Source: Devosia sp. FJ2-5-3 (GTDB lineage: Bacteria > Pseudomonadota > Alphaproteobacteria > Rhizobiales > Devosiaceae). Taken from it: DNA of 64,000 nucleotides. The position numbers and the translations under genes were made by a program. The notes below the pieces were generated by a model, which saw nothing but the letters and a program-made list of their open reading frames with translations, was not told the DNA's origin and did not search any database. Positions 16,899 to 27,721 of the stretch are shown piece by piece. The stretch lies in the NCBI RefSeq assembly GCF_029201545.1, contig NZ_CP104007.1, forward strand, positions 1,584,501 to 1,648,500, written 5' to 3'. Every line of letters starts with the position of its first letter. Position 1 is the stretch's first letter.

Positions 16899-18387
16899 TC
16901 AGGGTCAATCCCAGGAACAGCAGGCCCGACAAGATGGCCGAGGCCGGCACGGTCACCACCCAGGCAGCTGCAATGCTGTAGACGTGGTGCCGGCGCACGA
17001 GGAGGCGGCTCTCGGCCTTGCGGGCATTGGCCAGCGCCTCTTCCGGCGTGGCGTTGAGCTGGCTGGAATCAACGAATTTGGCATTCACCGGAATGGCAGT
17101 GCCTTCCATGTCGCGCCGCGAGTGATATTCGCGCAGGAACCCGACGCCGAACACGGCACCGACCGCGATATGGGTCGAGGACACGGGCATGCCGAGCGCT
17201 GAGGCGACCAATACGGTAACCGCCGCCGACAGTGCCGCGCAGAAGGCACGAATTTCATTGAGCTTCGTGATCTGCTCGCCGACGGTGCGGATGAGGCGGG
17301 GTCCGAAAAGGGCCAGGCCCAGCGAGATACCGACGGCGCCGATGGCCAGCACCCAGAAGGGCAGGGACACCCCCGCGACTTCGCCATGTCCCGTCTCCAC
17401 CGCCGTTACGATAGCCGCCAGCGGGCCGATGGCATTCGCCACGTCATTGGCGCCATGGGCGAAAGAGAGCAGGGCTGCGGATACGATGAGGGGCAGGCGG
17501 AACAGCGTCGCGACGTGCTTTTTCCGGTTTTCCATCTTGAGGGATTGCTTGCGCACCCACGGCATGGCGATGATCCAGCCGAGCGCCGAAAAGGCCACGC
17601 CCAGGACAATCGTGGTCACCAAATCGGGCGACCAGATGCGGCTCAGGCCCTTGGTCGCCAGATACATGGCAAAGACGCCGGTCATCGCCGCCACGAAGAT
17701 CGGCACCCAGACCAGGGCGGCGGAGATCTTGTCGATCCGGTTGGTAATCGTGGCCATGATGATGGACAGCAAGGCCGCCGCGGCGATGCCGCCCAGCACG
17801 GGGGAAATGACCCAGCTTGCTGCGATGGCGCCGATGGTCGGCCAGTTGACGACGCCGAAGCCGGCGGAAGCGATGCCGGCGCCGACGACGCCCCCGACCA
17901 CCGCATGGGTCGTCGAGACAGGCGCGCCGATATAGGTCGCCAGGTTCACCCACAGCGCCGAAGCGAGCAGGGCCGCCATCATCACCATGATGAAGGTCGC
18001 CGTTTCGATATCCGGCGTCGTCAGCAAATCCCGGGCAACGGTGTTCACCACGTCGCCGCCCGCCAATAGCGCGCCAGCCGCCTCGAAGATGCCGGCGATG
18101 ATCAGGGCGCCGCCCATGCTCAGTGCCCGCGAGCCCACGGCCGGGCCCATATTGTTGGCCACGTCATTGGCGCCGACATTGAGCGCCATATAGCCGGCGA
18201 TGATGGCGCCAATGATGACGATATAGCTGGTGGGGCCCTGGGCCACCGAAAAGCTTGCCCACACCGCTGCCACCAGCAGGAAGACCAAGGCGATGCCGGG
18301 AGCGGCAAGGGACCTGCTCAGATTGTGGGTAGCCGTCTCGAGACCGGTTACCCGTTGCAGGTCCTTGTCCAGCGCGCTTTTGCTCAT
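16888..18387 (-). CDS. Inorganic phosphate transporter, PiT family
   Basis: 499 residues with about ten to eleven membrane segments. The two PiT repeats are seen as MALNVGANDVANNMGPAVGS (first) and FAHGANDVANAIGPLAAIVT (second), each with the GANDVAN signature. It moves phosphate with a metal ion or protons. The N-terminal about 25 residues are cytoplasmic. PiT genes often sit beside a DUF47/PhoU-like gene; none is here. Confidence 0.93.
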   Translation of the reverse strand: MSKSALDKDLQRVTGLETATHNLSRSLAAPGIALVFLLVAAVWASFSVAQGPTSYIVIIGAIIAGYMALNVGANDVANNMGPAVGSRALSMGGALIIAGIFEAAGALLAGGDVVNTVARDLLTTPDIETATFIMVMMAALLASALWVNLATYIGAPVSTTHAVVGGVVGAGIASAGFGVVNWPTIGAIAASWVISPVLGGIAAAALLSIIMATITNRIDKISAALVWVPIFVAAMTGVFAMYLATKGLSRIWSPDLVTTIVLGVAFSALGWIIAMPWVRKQSLKMENRKKHVATLFRLPLIVSAALLSFAHGANDVANAIGPLAAIVTAVETGHGEVAGVSLPFWVLAIGAVGISLGLALFGPRLIRTVGEQITKLNEIRAFCAALSAAVTVLVASALGMPVSSTHIAVGAVFGVGFLREYHSRRDMEGTAIPVNAKFVDSSQLNATPEEALANARKAESRLLVRRHHVYSIAAAWVVTVPASAILSGLLFLGLTLIIG

Positions 18388-18573
18388 GTCACCAAACCGT
18401 CATGAAATCTGCTGATGCCCATAGCATTGTCTGGCGCCGAGGCCACCTGTTTTGCGTTCGCATTGCAACTCCCTCCACGCTTTTCCCGCCGGACTCTGGT
18501 TGGAACGGAAGGATCGGGCGGATAATTCGTGCCGTTCTGGCCCGGTGCAGGACCATTCGGTTCGTTCATGCCC

Positions 18574-18603
18574 TTGACGAATGCTTCGGCTTGCTCCTAT
18601 CAA
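18574..18603 (+). promoter_or_regulatory. Promoter of the ilvBN leader
   Basis: TTGACG (18574-18579) and TATCAA (18598-18603) are 18 bases apart, placing the start about 20 bases ahead of the leader-peptide start codon. Confidence 0.55.
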
Positions 18604-18631
18604 TACGCGTCTTTGAATTTGGAGAGGTCCC

Positions 18632-18682
18632 ATGCGGGCACTCATTCTCGTAGTAGGTAGGCGCATCGGCAACGTGGGGTAA
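18632..18682 (+). CDS. ilvBN leader peptide
   Basis: A 16-codon frame, MRALILVVGRRIGNVG, with GGAGAGG 3 bases or more upstream of its ATG. Seven of sixteen residues are Leu, Ile or Val, with the run LILVV. It lies between a good promoter and an intrinsic terminator ahead of ilvB, the classic layout of ribosome-mediated attenuation: with plenty of charged branched-chain tRNA the ribosome finishes the peptide and the terminator forms; with shortage it stalls on the Leu/Ile/Val codons. The mechanism is inferred from layout. Too short for ordinary gene finders. Confidence 0.75.
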   Translation: MRALILVVGRRIGNVG

Positions 18683-18737
18683 AACCCCGCGCGATAGCTG
18701 GTGCGCCGAAAACAGGTCCCGAACGGGGCCTTTTTTA
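18660..18737 (+). promoter_or_regulatory. ilvBN attenuator (alternative hairpins and terminator)
   Basis: Three structures can be read. GGCGCA in the peptide's last codons pairs with TGCGCC near 18700-18707; inside it GTGGGGT pairs with ACCCCGC over the peptide stop codon. Downstream GGTCCC (18715-18720) pairs with GGGGCC (18725-18730) and six Ts follow, an intrinsic terminator. The CCCCG after the peptide could instead pair with the CGGGG of the terminator, giving an antiterminator. Folding was done by eye. Confidence 0.65.
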
Positions 18738-18825
18738 TTGCCTTTTTTCCGCCGAGGCGGTCAGAAGGCGCAACGGATGACAGGCCCGCCGCCATGGGCA
18801 ACAGGACTTTAGGGAAGGGCTTGCA

Positions 18826-20595
<1,770 letters not shown>

Positions 20596-20618
20596 GCCGG
20601 CTGCGGAGGTAATTAGAC

Positions 20619-21173
20619 ATGAACGCACACATGCAACCGACTGGTTCCGCCTATTTCCTGACCCAGGAAACCCAGCAAACCGAACGGCACACGCTCTCGG
20701 TCCTCGTCGACAACGAGCCTGGCATCCTCGCCCGCGTGGTGGGGCTGTTCTCGGCTCGCGGCTACAATATCGAGAGCCTGACGGTCAGCGAGACCGAACA
20801 TGGCCGCCGACTTAGTCGCATCACCGTCGTCGTCATCGCCACGCCCAGGACGCTGGTGCAGATCAAGCTTCAGCTCGAGCGTCTGGTGCCGGTCCATCGC
20901 GTCCACGACCTCACCGCCGAAGGCAATTTCGTCGAGCGTGAACTCGCCCTTATCAAGGTGAAGGGTTCGGGCGAGCATCGCGCCGAAACCCTGCGCCTCG
21001 CCGACGCGTTCCGCGCCCATATCGTTGACGCGACTGTCGAGAGCTTTGTTTTTGAAGTGACCGGCAAGCCCGACAAGATCGACAGCTTCATCGCCCTGAT
21101 GTCGCCGCTCGGCCTTGTCGAAGTGGTGCGCACCGGACTTGCCGCCATCGGTCGCGGCCCGGCGAGCATGTAG
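20619..21173 (+). CDS. ilvN: Acetolactate synthase, small (regulatory) subunit
   Basis: 184 residues. It activates IlvB and gives valine feedback. The ACT domain starts HTLSVLVDNEPGILARVVGL, followed by FSARGYNIESLTVSETE, and the C-terminal domain contains FRAHIVDATVESFVFEVTGK and the ending GLVEVVRTG. GGAGG precedes the ATG. It shares the attenuated transcript with ilvB. Confidence 0.96.
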   Translation: MNAHMQPTGSAYFLTQETQQTERHTLSVLVDNEPGILARVVGLFSARGYNIESLTVSETEHGRRLSRITVVVIATPRTLVQIKLQLERLVPVHRVHDLTAEGNFVERELALIKVKGSGEHRAETLRLADAFRAHIVDATVESFVFEVTGKPDKIDSFIALMSPLGLVEVVRTGLAAIGRGPASM

Positions 21174-21260
21174 CCGCAGGCTCTCCTCGAACCGCAAGGA
21201 TAGATTGGGCGAAACGCCCAGTCTGGTGTATGGCAGGGCCGACCAAATCGGGGCCCCGCC

Positions 21261-22004
21261 ATGACTCTTCTCTCCGTGAACCTCAATGCCGTCGCCCAGC
21301 TGCGCAACCGGCGCGACCTGCCATGGCCCAGCGTCACCGGCATTGCCCGCGTTGTGCTCGATGCTGGTGCGAGCGGCATCACCATCCATCCCCGTCCCGA
21401 CGAGCGCCATATAAGGCGGACCGACGTGTTCGAGTTGTCCGCCTTGCTCAAGGCGGACTATCCGCAGGCCGAGTTCAATATCGAAGGCTATCCCAGCGAA
21501 GATTTTCTGGCGCTGGTCGATGAAGTCAATCCCGAGCAGGTGACGCTCGTCCCCGATGATCCGGCTCAGGCGACCTCGGACCATGGCTGGCCCTTTGCGG
21601 AGCAGGGCAATTTCCTCCGCGACGTCGTCCAGCGGTTGAGCCGGTCCGGGCGCCGCATTTCGCTGTTCTGCGATCCGGACGCTGGCGCTGCCGGCGTCGC
21701 CGCAGCGAAGGCCACCGGCGCCGACCGGATCGAATTGTTCACCGGCCCCTATGGCGCCTGCTACGATGACGCCGGGCGCGCCGAGCGCGAACTGGCAGAC
21801 CTTGCGGTTACCTGTTCGGCCGCGCTGGCCATCGGTCTTGGCGTCAATGCCGGTCACGACCTGACGCTCGAAAATCTGGAGGCATTCCAGGCCAAGGTTC
21901 CGGGCGTCGCCGAAGTGTCCATCGGCCACGGCATTACCGCGGATGCTCTGCTCATGGGTTTCGCCGAGGCGACGCGCCGCTATATTGAGGTGCTGGGCGG
22001 CTGA
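21261..22004 (+). CDS. pdxJ: Pyridoxine 5'-phosphate synthase
   Basis: 247 residues. PdxJ condenses 1-deoxyxylulose 5-phosphate with 3-amino-2-oxopropyl phosphate to form vitamin B6 phosphate. Features: [15 protein letters not shown], the [20 protein letters not shown] motif, EQVTLVPDD, and the barrel end [19 protein letters not shown]. It follows ilvN by 87 bases on the same strand and may share its transcript; IlvE and other PLP enzymes need its product, but that link is only context. Confidence 0.95.
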   Translation: MTLLSVNLNAVAQLRNRRDLPWPSVTGIARVVLDAGASGITIHPRPDERHIRRTDVFELSALLKADYPQAEFNIEGYPSEDFLALVDEVNPEQVTLVPDDPAQATSDHGWPFAEQGNFLRDVVQRLSRSGRRISLFCDPDAGAAGVAAAKATGADRIELFTGPYGACYDDAGRAERELADLAVTCSAALAIGLGVNAGHDLTLENLEAFQAKVPGVAEVSIGHGITADALLMGFAEATRRYIEVLGG

Positions 22005-22151
22005 CGCCCAGCACTTTTAATCCCAGAGATTGTTGCATCTGGTTGAACACTGCGTCTTAAAAGCAGGACTGACGGCAGCCACAGCTGCCCCATTACCCAC
22101 AGAAACGTCAGAAAACCCCCGAACTGCAGATACTTACACTGATGTGCCTAT

Positions 22152-22167
22152 GGGACACTCATGTCCC
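22152..22167. promoter_or_regulatory. Inverted repeat upstream of the FMN reductase gene
   Basis: GGGACA and TGTCCC form a perfect 6-base dyad with the 4-base centre CTCA, 89 bases before the start codon. It could be an operator; nothing else supports this. Confidence 0.3.
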
Positions 22168-22255
22168 TGAAGGACACCGGCGTGCCCTCTTGAGCAAATC
22201 CGCTGCAGGCACATATATCGCCTCAGTTACGATTTGTTACCAAGGAGGGCAATCA

Positions 22256-22870
22256 ATGTCCAAGCTCAAAGTCGGCGTTATCATCTCGTCCACCCGTCCT
22301 ACTCGCTTCGGCGAACTCCCCGCCAAGTGGATCCTCGAGAAGGCCAATGCTCGCCCCGAGATCGAGGCAGAGCTCGTTGACCTGCGTGACTTCAACCTTC
22401 CCTTCTTCGACGAAGTCGCCTCGAACGCCTGGGCTCCAAGCCAGAACCCGGAAGCCGTTCGCTGGCAGAAGAAAATCGGCGAATTCGACGCCTATATCTT
22501 CGTCGTTGCCGAATACAACCGTGCCATCACCGGCGCGCTGAAGAACGCCATCGATCAGGCCTATGTCGAGTGGAACAAGAAGACCTTCGGCGCTGTGGGC
22601 TATGGTTCGGTCGGCGGTGCCCGCGCGATTGAAAACCTGCGCACCATCGGTGTCGAACTGCAGATGGCGTCGACCCGTTCGGCTGTGCACATCGCCGGCG
22701 CGGACTTCTTCTCGGTGCACCCGGGCTTCGGTGGCACCAAGACGCTCGCCGACCTCGAAGGCGCTATCGGCCCGTCGGCCAAGGACATGCTGGACCAGCT
22801 GATCTGGTGGGGCACGGCAACCAAGGCCGCCCGCGAAGACGAAGCTGAGACCGCTCAGGCCGCCGAATAA
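22256..22870 (+). CDS. NADPH-dependent FMN reductase family protein
   Basis: 204 residues with a flavodoxin-like fold. The FMN phosphate loop is GVIISSTRPTRFGELPAKWI at the N-terminus; the second flavin contact is FVVAEYNRAITGALKNAIDQ, followed by KKTFGAVGYGSVGGARA. Such enzymes reduce quinones, azo dyes or FMN with NAD(P)H; the substrate here is unknown. AAGGAGG lies ahead of the ATG at 22256. A terminator follows, so it is a single gene; expression control may use the dyad upstream. Confidence 0.88.
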   Translation: MSKLKVGVIISSTRPTRFGELPAKWILEKANARPEIEAELVDLRDFNLPFFDEVASNAWAPSQNPEAVRWQKKIGEFDAYIFVVAEYNRAITGALKNAIDQAYVEWNKKTFGAVGYGSVGGARAIENLRTIGVELQMASTRSAVHIAGADFFSVHPGFGGTKTLADLEGAIGPSAKDMLDQLIWWGTATKAAREDEAETAQAAE

Positions 22871-22904
22871 TAGTATTCGAAGACCTCCAAATCTTCGTTT
22901 ACCT

Positions 22905-22944
22905 GGCAGGGGTCGTTCCGAAAGGAGCGATCCCTGCTGGTTTT
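22905..22944 (+). terminator. Terminator of the FMN reductase gene
   Basis: GGCAGGGGTCGTTCC and GGAGCGATCCCTGCT form a long stem with a few mismatches around the tetraloop GAAA, followed by GGTTTT. Confidence 0.75.
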
Positions 22945-23030
22945 GAACCAAACAATGCTATGGGTGTTGTGTGTGATCGGGCGCGGGTGTATAGCGGCGC
23001 CCGCCTTAGCAACAGAGAGCCCCGCTTCTC

Positions 23031-24953
23031 ATGACGCGCTCCAATACGTTCGGCCCCGCGGCCGGGGCGGTAGCGACCGATCAGGCCAGCCACGCAAAAT
23101 CAAATCTGCCAATCCTCACCCTGGGGGCCATTGGTGTCGTGTATGGCGATATCGGCACCAGCCCGATCTACGCCTTCCGCCAGGCCATGCATGTGCGGCC
23201 CGGGGTGGCGTCGTCCCATCTTGAAGTCCTGGGTCTGCTGTCGCTGATTGTCTGGGCGCTCACGCTCACCGTGGCGGTCAAATACGTCTTCTTCGTCACC
23301 CGGGCCGACAATAATGGCGAGGGTGGCACGCTGTCTCTGATGGCCCTGGCACGCAAGACCTTTGCCAAGCCGCCGGCCTGGATCACCTTCCTCGGCGTTT
23401 TGGGTGCTGCCCTGTTCTTCGGCGACGCCATCATCACGCCGGCCATTTCAGTGTTATCCGCCGTCGAAGGCCTTGACCTCGTGGCGCCGGGCATGGGGCG
23501 CTGGGTGGTCCCCATCACCCTCGTGATCATCCTGGGCATATTCGCCGTGCAGCGCTTCGGCACGGCCAAAGTGTCGATAGTTTTCGGCCCGATCACCGCG
23601 ATCTGGTTTCTCACCCTGGGCATTTCGGGGCTCTTCCACATCATCGACTACCCGGCAGTCCTTTCGGCGCTCAATCCAATTCTGGGCGTCCAGTTTCTCA
23701 TCTCCCATTTCGGCATTGCCTTTGTGGTGATGGGCGCGATCTTCTTGGCCGTCACCGGTGCGGAGGCGCTTTATGTCGACCTCGGCCATTTTGGTCGCAA
23801 GCCGATCGTCCTGGCGTGGTTCGGCCTCGTGTTTCCCTGCCTGCTGCTCAACTATTTCGGGCAGGGCGCCTATGTGCTCGAACGTGGCATCGAGAATGTC
23901 GGCAGCCCGTTCTTCGAGATGCAGCCAGAGTGGGCCTTGCTGCCCTTCGTCATCCTGGCCACCATGGCGACGATCATCGCCAGCCAGGCGGTGATCACCG
24001 GCACGTTCAGCCTTGCCCAGCAGGCCATCGCACTCAACATGCTGCCCCGCATGGTGGTTCAGCACACGTCAGAAACCCAAAGCGGCCAGATCTACATGCC
24101 CCAGATCAATGCCATGTTGATGATCGGCGTTCTGGTGCTGGTCGCCGCCTTCGGCAGTTCTGCGGCGCTGTCCAACGCCTATGGTATCGCGGTGTCGGGC
24201 GTCATGGGCGTGACCCTGGCGCTGCTGGTCGTGGTGATGTGGCGCAATTGGAAGTGGTCTCCCATCGCCGTCGTGTTGTTCGGGCTGATCTTCCTCATCA
24301 TTGATGGGGTGTTCTTTGCCGCCAATGCTGCAAAGCTCTTTCAGGGTGGCTGGGTGCCGGCAGTGGTGGCGCTGGCAGTAGCGCTTGTCATGTGGAGCTG
24401 GATGGCAGGCCGCCGCCGCCTATCCGACAAGACGCGTCGTGACGAGGTGCCGCTCCAGTTCCTGGTCGACAATCTTGCCCGCAAGAAGCCGACCACCGTT
24501 CCGGGTACCGCCATCTTCCTCACCAGCGACATCGAAGGCGCGCCCACAGCGCTTCTCCATAGTCTCAAGCATTACAAGGTGCTGCATGAGCAGAATGTCA
24601 TCCTCACCGTGCGGACGTCAGTCTCGCCCCGTGTGCCGGACGACGAAAAGGTGACCATCGACGCCTATAACGAGCTGTTCTCGCGGGTGATCGTCACTTT
24701 TGGCTATATGGAAACGCCCAATATTCCGAAGGCGCTGGTCTTGGCGCGGCGGCTCGGCTGGAAGTTCGACATCATGTCGACCTCCTTCTTCCTCTCCCGT
24801 CGCTCGCTCAAGCTGGGGCAGAAAACCGGGCTCCTGCGCTTCTGGCAGGATCGGGTCTTCATCCGGCTGGCGCGCAATGCGAGCGACGCCACCGAATACT
24901 TCCATATTCCCACCGGTCGTGTGGTGGAGATCGGCACACAGGTGGTGATGTAG
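23031..24953 (+). CDS. kup: Potassium uptake protein Kup
   Basis: 640 residues: a short N-terminal region, twelve membrane segments and a cytoplasmic C-terminal domain from about residue 465. Family signatures: LGAIGVVYGDIGTSPIYAFR, the loop with RADNNGEGGTLSLMALA, and FFGDAIITPAISVLSAVEGL. Kup imports potassium with protons. The length and order are those of the family. No regulatory riboswitch is evident in the 80 bases upstream. Confidence 0.96.
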   Translation: MTRSNTFGPAAGAVATDQASHAKSNLPILTLGAIGVVYGDIGTSPIYAFRQAMHVRPGVASSHLEVLGLLSLIVWALTLTVAVKYVFFVTRADNNGEGGTLSLMALARKTFAKPPAWITFLGVLGAALFFGDAIITPAISVLSAVEGLDLVAPGMGRWVVPITLVIILGIFAVQRFGTAKVSIVFGPITAIWFLTLGISGLFHIIDYPAVLSALNPILGVQFLISHFGIAFVVMGAIFLAVTGAEALYVDLGHFGRKPIVLAWFGLVFPCLLLNYFGQGAYVLERGIENVGSPFFEMQPEWALLPFVILATMATIIASQAVITGTFSLAQQAIALNMLPRMVVQHTSETQSGQIYMPQINAMLMIGVLVLVAAFGSSAALSNAYGIAVSGVMGVTLALLVVVMWRNWKWSPIAVVLFGLIFLIIDGVFFAANAAKLFQGGWVPAVVALAVALVMWSWMAGRRRLSDKTRRDEVPLQFLVDNLARKKPTTVPGTAIFLTSDIEGAPTALLHSLKHYKVLHEQNVILTVRTSVSPRVPDDEKVTIDAYNELFSRVIVTFGYMETPNIPKALVLARRLGWKFDIMSTSFFLSRRSLKLGQKTGLLRFWQDRVFIRLARNASDATEYFHIPTGRVVEIGTQVVM

Positions 24954-24963
24954 CCGGGCGGGG

Positions 24964-25398
24964 CTACTTCACCATGTCCGGGCAGACATAGGGCACCGCG
25001 GCCGGCGCGAAGCGTTGCTCGAGCACCTCCGCGCCGAGCTTGAGATTGAGCACCAGTTCGGTCTCCGAGAGTGCGGTTATATCGGCATTGATCGTCATGC
25101 CGTCTTCGTCCCAGGAGATTGCGCTCTCGGACACCTGCTGCCAGCTCGAAAGCCGATAGGTCTCCCAGCAGCTGTCCGACACCAGCGTGCCGTCTTCGAG
25201 GAAGATGTGCATGACGCCGGGCAAGCCGCTGTCATCGTCCTGGCGCACCCAGACCTTGTTGAGCAGCGGCGCGTTCTTCACCCGCTCCTCCGGCTCGATG
25301 CTGGTTTCTTCGGTGTCCTGCGCAAAGGCGGGCCCTGCGGCCCCTGCCGCGAACCCCCATGCCGCGAGCAATGCCAGAATGGCGGCCTTGGTATCCAT
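24964..25398 (-). CDS. Small secreted protein of unknown function
   Basis: 144 residues. A signal peptide with a hydrophobic core (ILALLAAWGFAAGAAGPAFA) is cut at about residue 27. The mature part is acidic; it contains KVWVRQDDDSGLPGVMHIFL and LVSDSCWETYRLSSW, with two cysteines (one near the C-terminal PYVCPDMVK) that could form a disulfide. The pattern suggests a small beta-barrel of the lipocalin-like or META-like kind, but I do not recognise the family. The ATG at 25398 has CGGGAG ahead of it. Confidence 0.65.
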   Translation of the reverse strand: MDTKAAILALLAAWGFAAGAAGPAFAQDTEETSIEPEERVKNAPLLNKVWVRQDDDSGLPGVMHIFLEDGTLVSDSCWETYRLSSWQQVSESAISWDEDGMTINADITALSETELVLNLKLGAEVLEQRFAPAAVPYVCPDMVK

Positions 25399-25482
25399 GC
25401 AATTCTCCCGCTTCATTGGCCCCCAACAGACGCCGCCATCACGGCGAAAATGGGATGGCGACGTTCATCTTTAGGTCATGGC

Positions 25483-25508
25483 CAAGGGGCAATGGCACTT
25501 GCCCCTTG
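25483..25508. repeat. Perfect 10-base-pair hairpin, Rhizobiales palindrome type
   Basis: CAAGGGGCAA (25483-25492) and TTGCCCCTTG (25499-25508) pair perfectly. On the minus strand it is preceded by CTAGAGCGTTTCGAG and followed by a GACCTAAAGATG tail, resembling the head and tail of the palindrome at 834-900. It separates two minus-strand genes and could terminate the upstream one, though there is no T-run. Confidence 0.5.
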
Positions 25509-25519
25509 CTCGAAACGCT

Positions 25520-26641
25520 CTAGCTGCGAATGCCCAGGACTTTGTCGCGGCCGAGCACGCGGCGGGTCTGGATCGGCCACAGCGAGTAGTCCTCCTCCAG
25601 CACGCGAGCCGCATGCGCCGCCCAATTGGGGTCGTCGAGCGCGCCGCGGGCGAGCGCGATGAAATCGGCTTCGCCGTCGACCAGAATGCGTTCGGCCTCG
25701 TTGATGTCACCCAGGAGCCCGACCGCCATGGTTGGGATCTCCGCTCCGTCCCGGACCGCCTTGGCGAAAGGCACCTGATAGCCAGCGGTCGAGACAATCT
25801 TGCCCTGGGCAAAGCCGCCGCTCGAGCAATCAATGGCGTCGACGCCAAGGGCCTTGAGAGCGCGGGAGAGCACGACGCTATCCTCCACGGTCCAGCCGCC
25901 CTCGGCATTGTCACTCACGGACAGGCGGGCGAGCAGGGGCTTGTGGGCAGGCCAGACCGCACGCACTGCCTCGGTGACTTCAAGGACGAGGCGCATGCGG
26001 TTTTCGAGGCTGCCGCCATATTCATCGGTGCGGAAATTGGCGAGCGGGGACAGGAACTGGTTGAGCAGATAGCCATGCGCCGCGTGGATTTCGATGGTGT
26101 CGAAGCCCGCTGTCTCCGCCCGGCGCGCAGCCGCCACGAACCCGTCGATCACGCGCTGGATGCCCGACTTGTCGAGCGCGGTGGGCACCTGGAAGTCACT
26201 GTCATTGGGGTCGTGCGACACTGCGCTCGGCGCAACGGGCGTCCAGTGCTCATAGCCCGCGGCGCGGCGCTGCTCCTCGGTGGCGAGTTCGTCCGGCCCG
26301 CGCCAGGATACCGAGGTTGATGCCTTGCGCCCGGCATGGGCCAGCTGGATGCCAGCGGCTGCGCCCTGGCTGTGGATGAAATCGACGATGCGGGACAGAT
26401 TGGCGATATGCTCGTCTTTCCAGATGCCCAGATCGCCATAGGTGATGCGGCCCTCAGGCACGACACCACTCGCCTCCAGGACCACCAGCCCGAACCCGCC
26501 CATGGCAAAACGTCCGAGATGGACCATGTGCCAGTCATTGGCGAAGCCGTCGATCGACGAATACTGGCACATCGGCGCCACGACGCTACGGTTGCGCAAG
26601 GTCAGGTCGCGCAGGGCGATGGGGGAGAAAAGCTTGGTCAT
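25520..26641 (-). CDS. NADH:flavin oxidoreductase, old yellow enzyme (YqjM/XenA type)
   Basis: 373 residues, TIM barrel with FMN. These enzymes reduce activated C=C bonds or nitro groups with NAD(P)H. The YqjM-class Cys is C25 in SVVAPMCQYSS; further motifs are GIQLAHAGRKAS, EIHAAHGYLLNQFLSP, FRTDEYGGSLENRMRL and the phosphate-binding VGLLGDINEAERIL. The start at 26641 (MTKLF) fits the family. Divergent from the esterase-like gene with about 180 bases between. Confidence 0.93.
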   Translation of the reverse strand: MTKLFSPIALRDLTLRNRSVVAPMCQYSSIDGFANDWHMVHLGRFAMGGFGLVVLEASGVVPEGRITYGDLGIWKDEHIANLSRIVDFIHSQGAAAGIQLAHAGRKASTSVSWRGPDELATEEQRRAAGYEHWTPVAPSAVSHDPNDSDFQVPTALDKSGIQRVIDGFVAAARRAETAGFDTIEIHAAHGYLLNQFLSPLANFRTDEYGGSLENRMRLVLEVTEAVRAVWPAHKPLLARLSVSDNAEGGWTVEDSVVLSRALKALGVDAIDCSSGGFAQGKIVSTAGYQVPFAKAVRDGAEIPTMAVGLLGDINEAERILVDGEADFIALARGALDDPNWAAHAARVLEEDYSLWPIQTRRVLGRDKVLGIRS

Positions 26642-26823
26642 GGGGTCTCGACGCAGTGGAAGCACTCAGGGGACGAATTACATGCACATTGAAGCGTTCA
26701 TCGGCAAGTGCCGATGAAGAATTTGAGCGGCGCCGGGAAACAATTGTGTCTTCGTGCCGGGCGGCATGGCACCACGATCATCGCTCGGCTACGCTCTGGG
26801 AGAGTTTCAGGGGGGAGAAGACT

Positions 26824-27717
26824 ATGACCATCACGAGATCGCGCTTTGCCGAGCTGGTCGGCCTCGAGGAGCCGTCGATCACCCTGGCGTCACGCCGCAT
26901 TGAGGATAGGGGCGACTACACCATAGAACATCTCCGTTTTCGCCTTGGCGAGGAGGATGTGCGCGGCATTCTCACGCGGCCTGTCGGAGAGAGCGCACCG
27001 CGCCCTGCGATCCTTTATGGCCATTCCCACGGCGGCGGCTATTCCATCGGCGCCAGCGAATTGCTCGATGGCCGGGAGTATCTGCTCGACCCGCTGGGAC
27101 CGGTCTTCGCGCGCGCGGGCTACGTCACCCTTTGCATCGATATGCCCATTTTCGGGCAGCGCGCCAGCGTGAGTGAGAGTTTTGCCGCCAAGGCATTGCT
27201 GTGGCATGGCAAATCACTGTTCGGACAGATGCTGTCCGACCATGCCGCCGCTCTGAGCTATCTCGCTGGACGTGACGATGTCGACGCCAACAGGATCGGC
27301 GCCTTCGGCATCTCCATGGGCTGTGCGCTCAGCTATTGGCTGGCGGCGCTCGACCCGCGAATAGCGGCCGTCGCCCATCTCTGCTGCTTTGCCGATTTCC
27401 GCACCATGATCGAACTCGGTGCACATGACGGGCACGGCATCTATCTCACGGTGCCCGGCCTGCTCAAGGAGGCCGATTGCGGTGCGATCGCAGCCTTGAT
27501 CGCGCCGCGTCCGCAACTGGTCTGTATCGGCGAGGCGGATAGCCTTACGCCCCCCGAAGCCGTTGCGCGCGCCTGGTCGGAGCTCGTCCCCGCCTACACC
27601 GCCAATCCCGACATGCTCGAAAAAGTCAGCGAGCCCGGGATTGGACACCGAGAAACGCCGCGCATGCGGGAGGCCGTGCTCGCCTTTTTCGGCCGACATC
27701 TCGGCGCCAACGCCTGA
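26824..27717 (+). CDS. Alpha/beta hydrolase, dienelactone-hydrolase/acetyl-esterase like
   Basis: 297 residues. Features: oxyanion-loop region ILYGHSHGGGYSIGASELLD, nucleophile Ser in GAFGISMGCALSYWLAALDP (G-x-S-x-G form), acid in LVCIGEADSLTPPEA, and His in EPGIGHRETPRMREA. It is probably a cytoplasmic esterase; no signal peptide. GGGGAGAAG precedes the ATG at 26824. Substrate not predictable. It ends 4 bases from the convergent iron permease gene. Confidence 0.83.
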   Translation: MTITRSRFAELVGLEEPSITLASRRIEDRGDYTIEHLRFRLGEEDVRGILTRPVGESAPRPAILYGHSHGGGYSIGASELLDGREYLLDPLGPVFARAGYVTLCIDMPIFGQRASVSESFAAKALLWHGKSLFGQMLSDHAAALSYLAGRDDVDANRIGAFGISMGCALSYWLAALDPRIAAVAHLCCFADFRTMIELGAHDGHGIYLTVPGLLKEADCGAIAALIAPRPQLVCIGEADSLTPPEAVARAWSELVPAYTANPDMLEKVSEPGIGHRETPRMREAVLAFFGRHLGANA

Positions 27718-27721
27718 GCCG

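Noticed and set aside
16888..18387. Plus-strand frames of 227-248 codons opposite the PiT transporter
   Set aside because: Antisense shadows; the minus strand encodes a complete transporter with both GANDVAN signatures.
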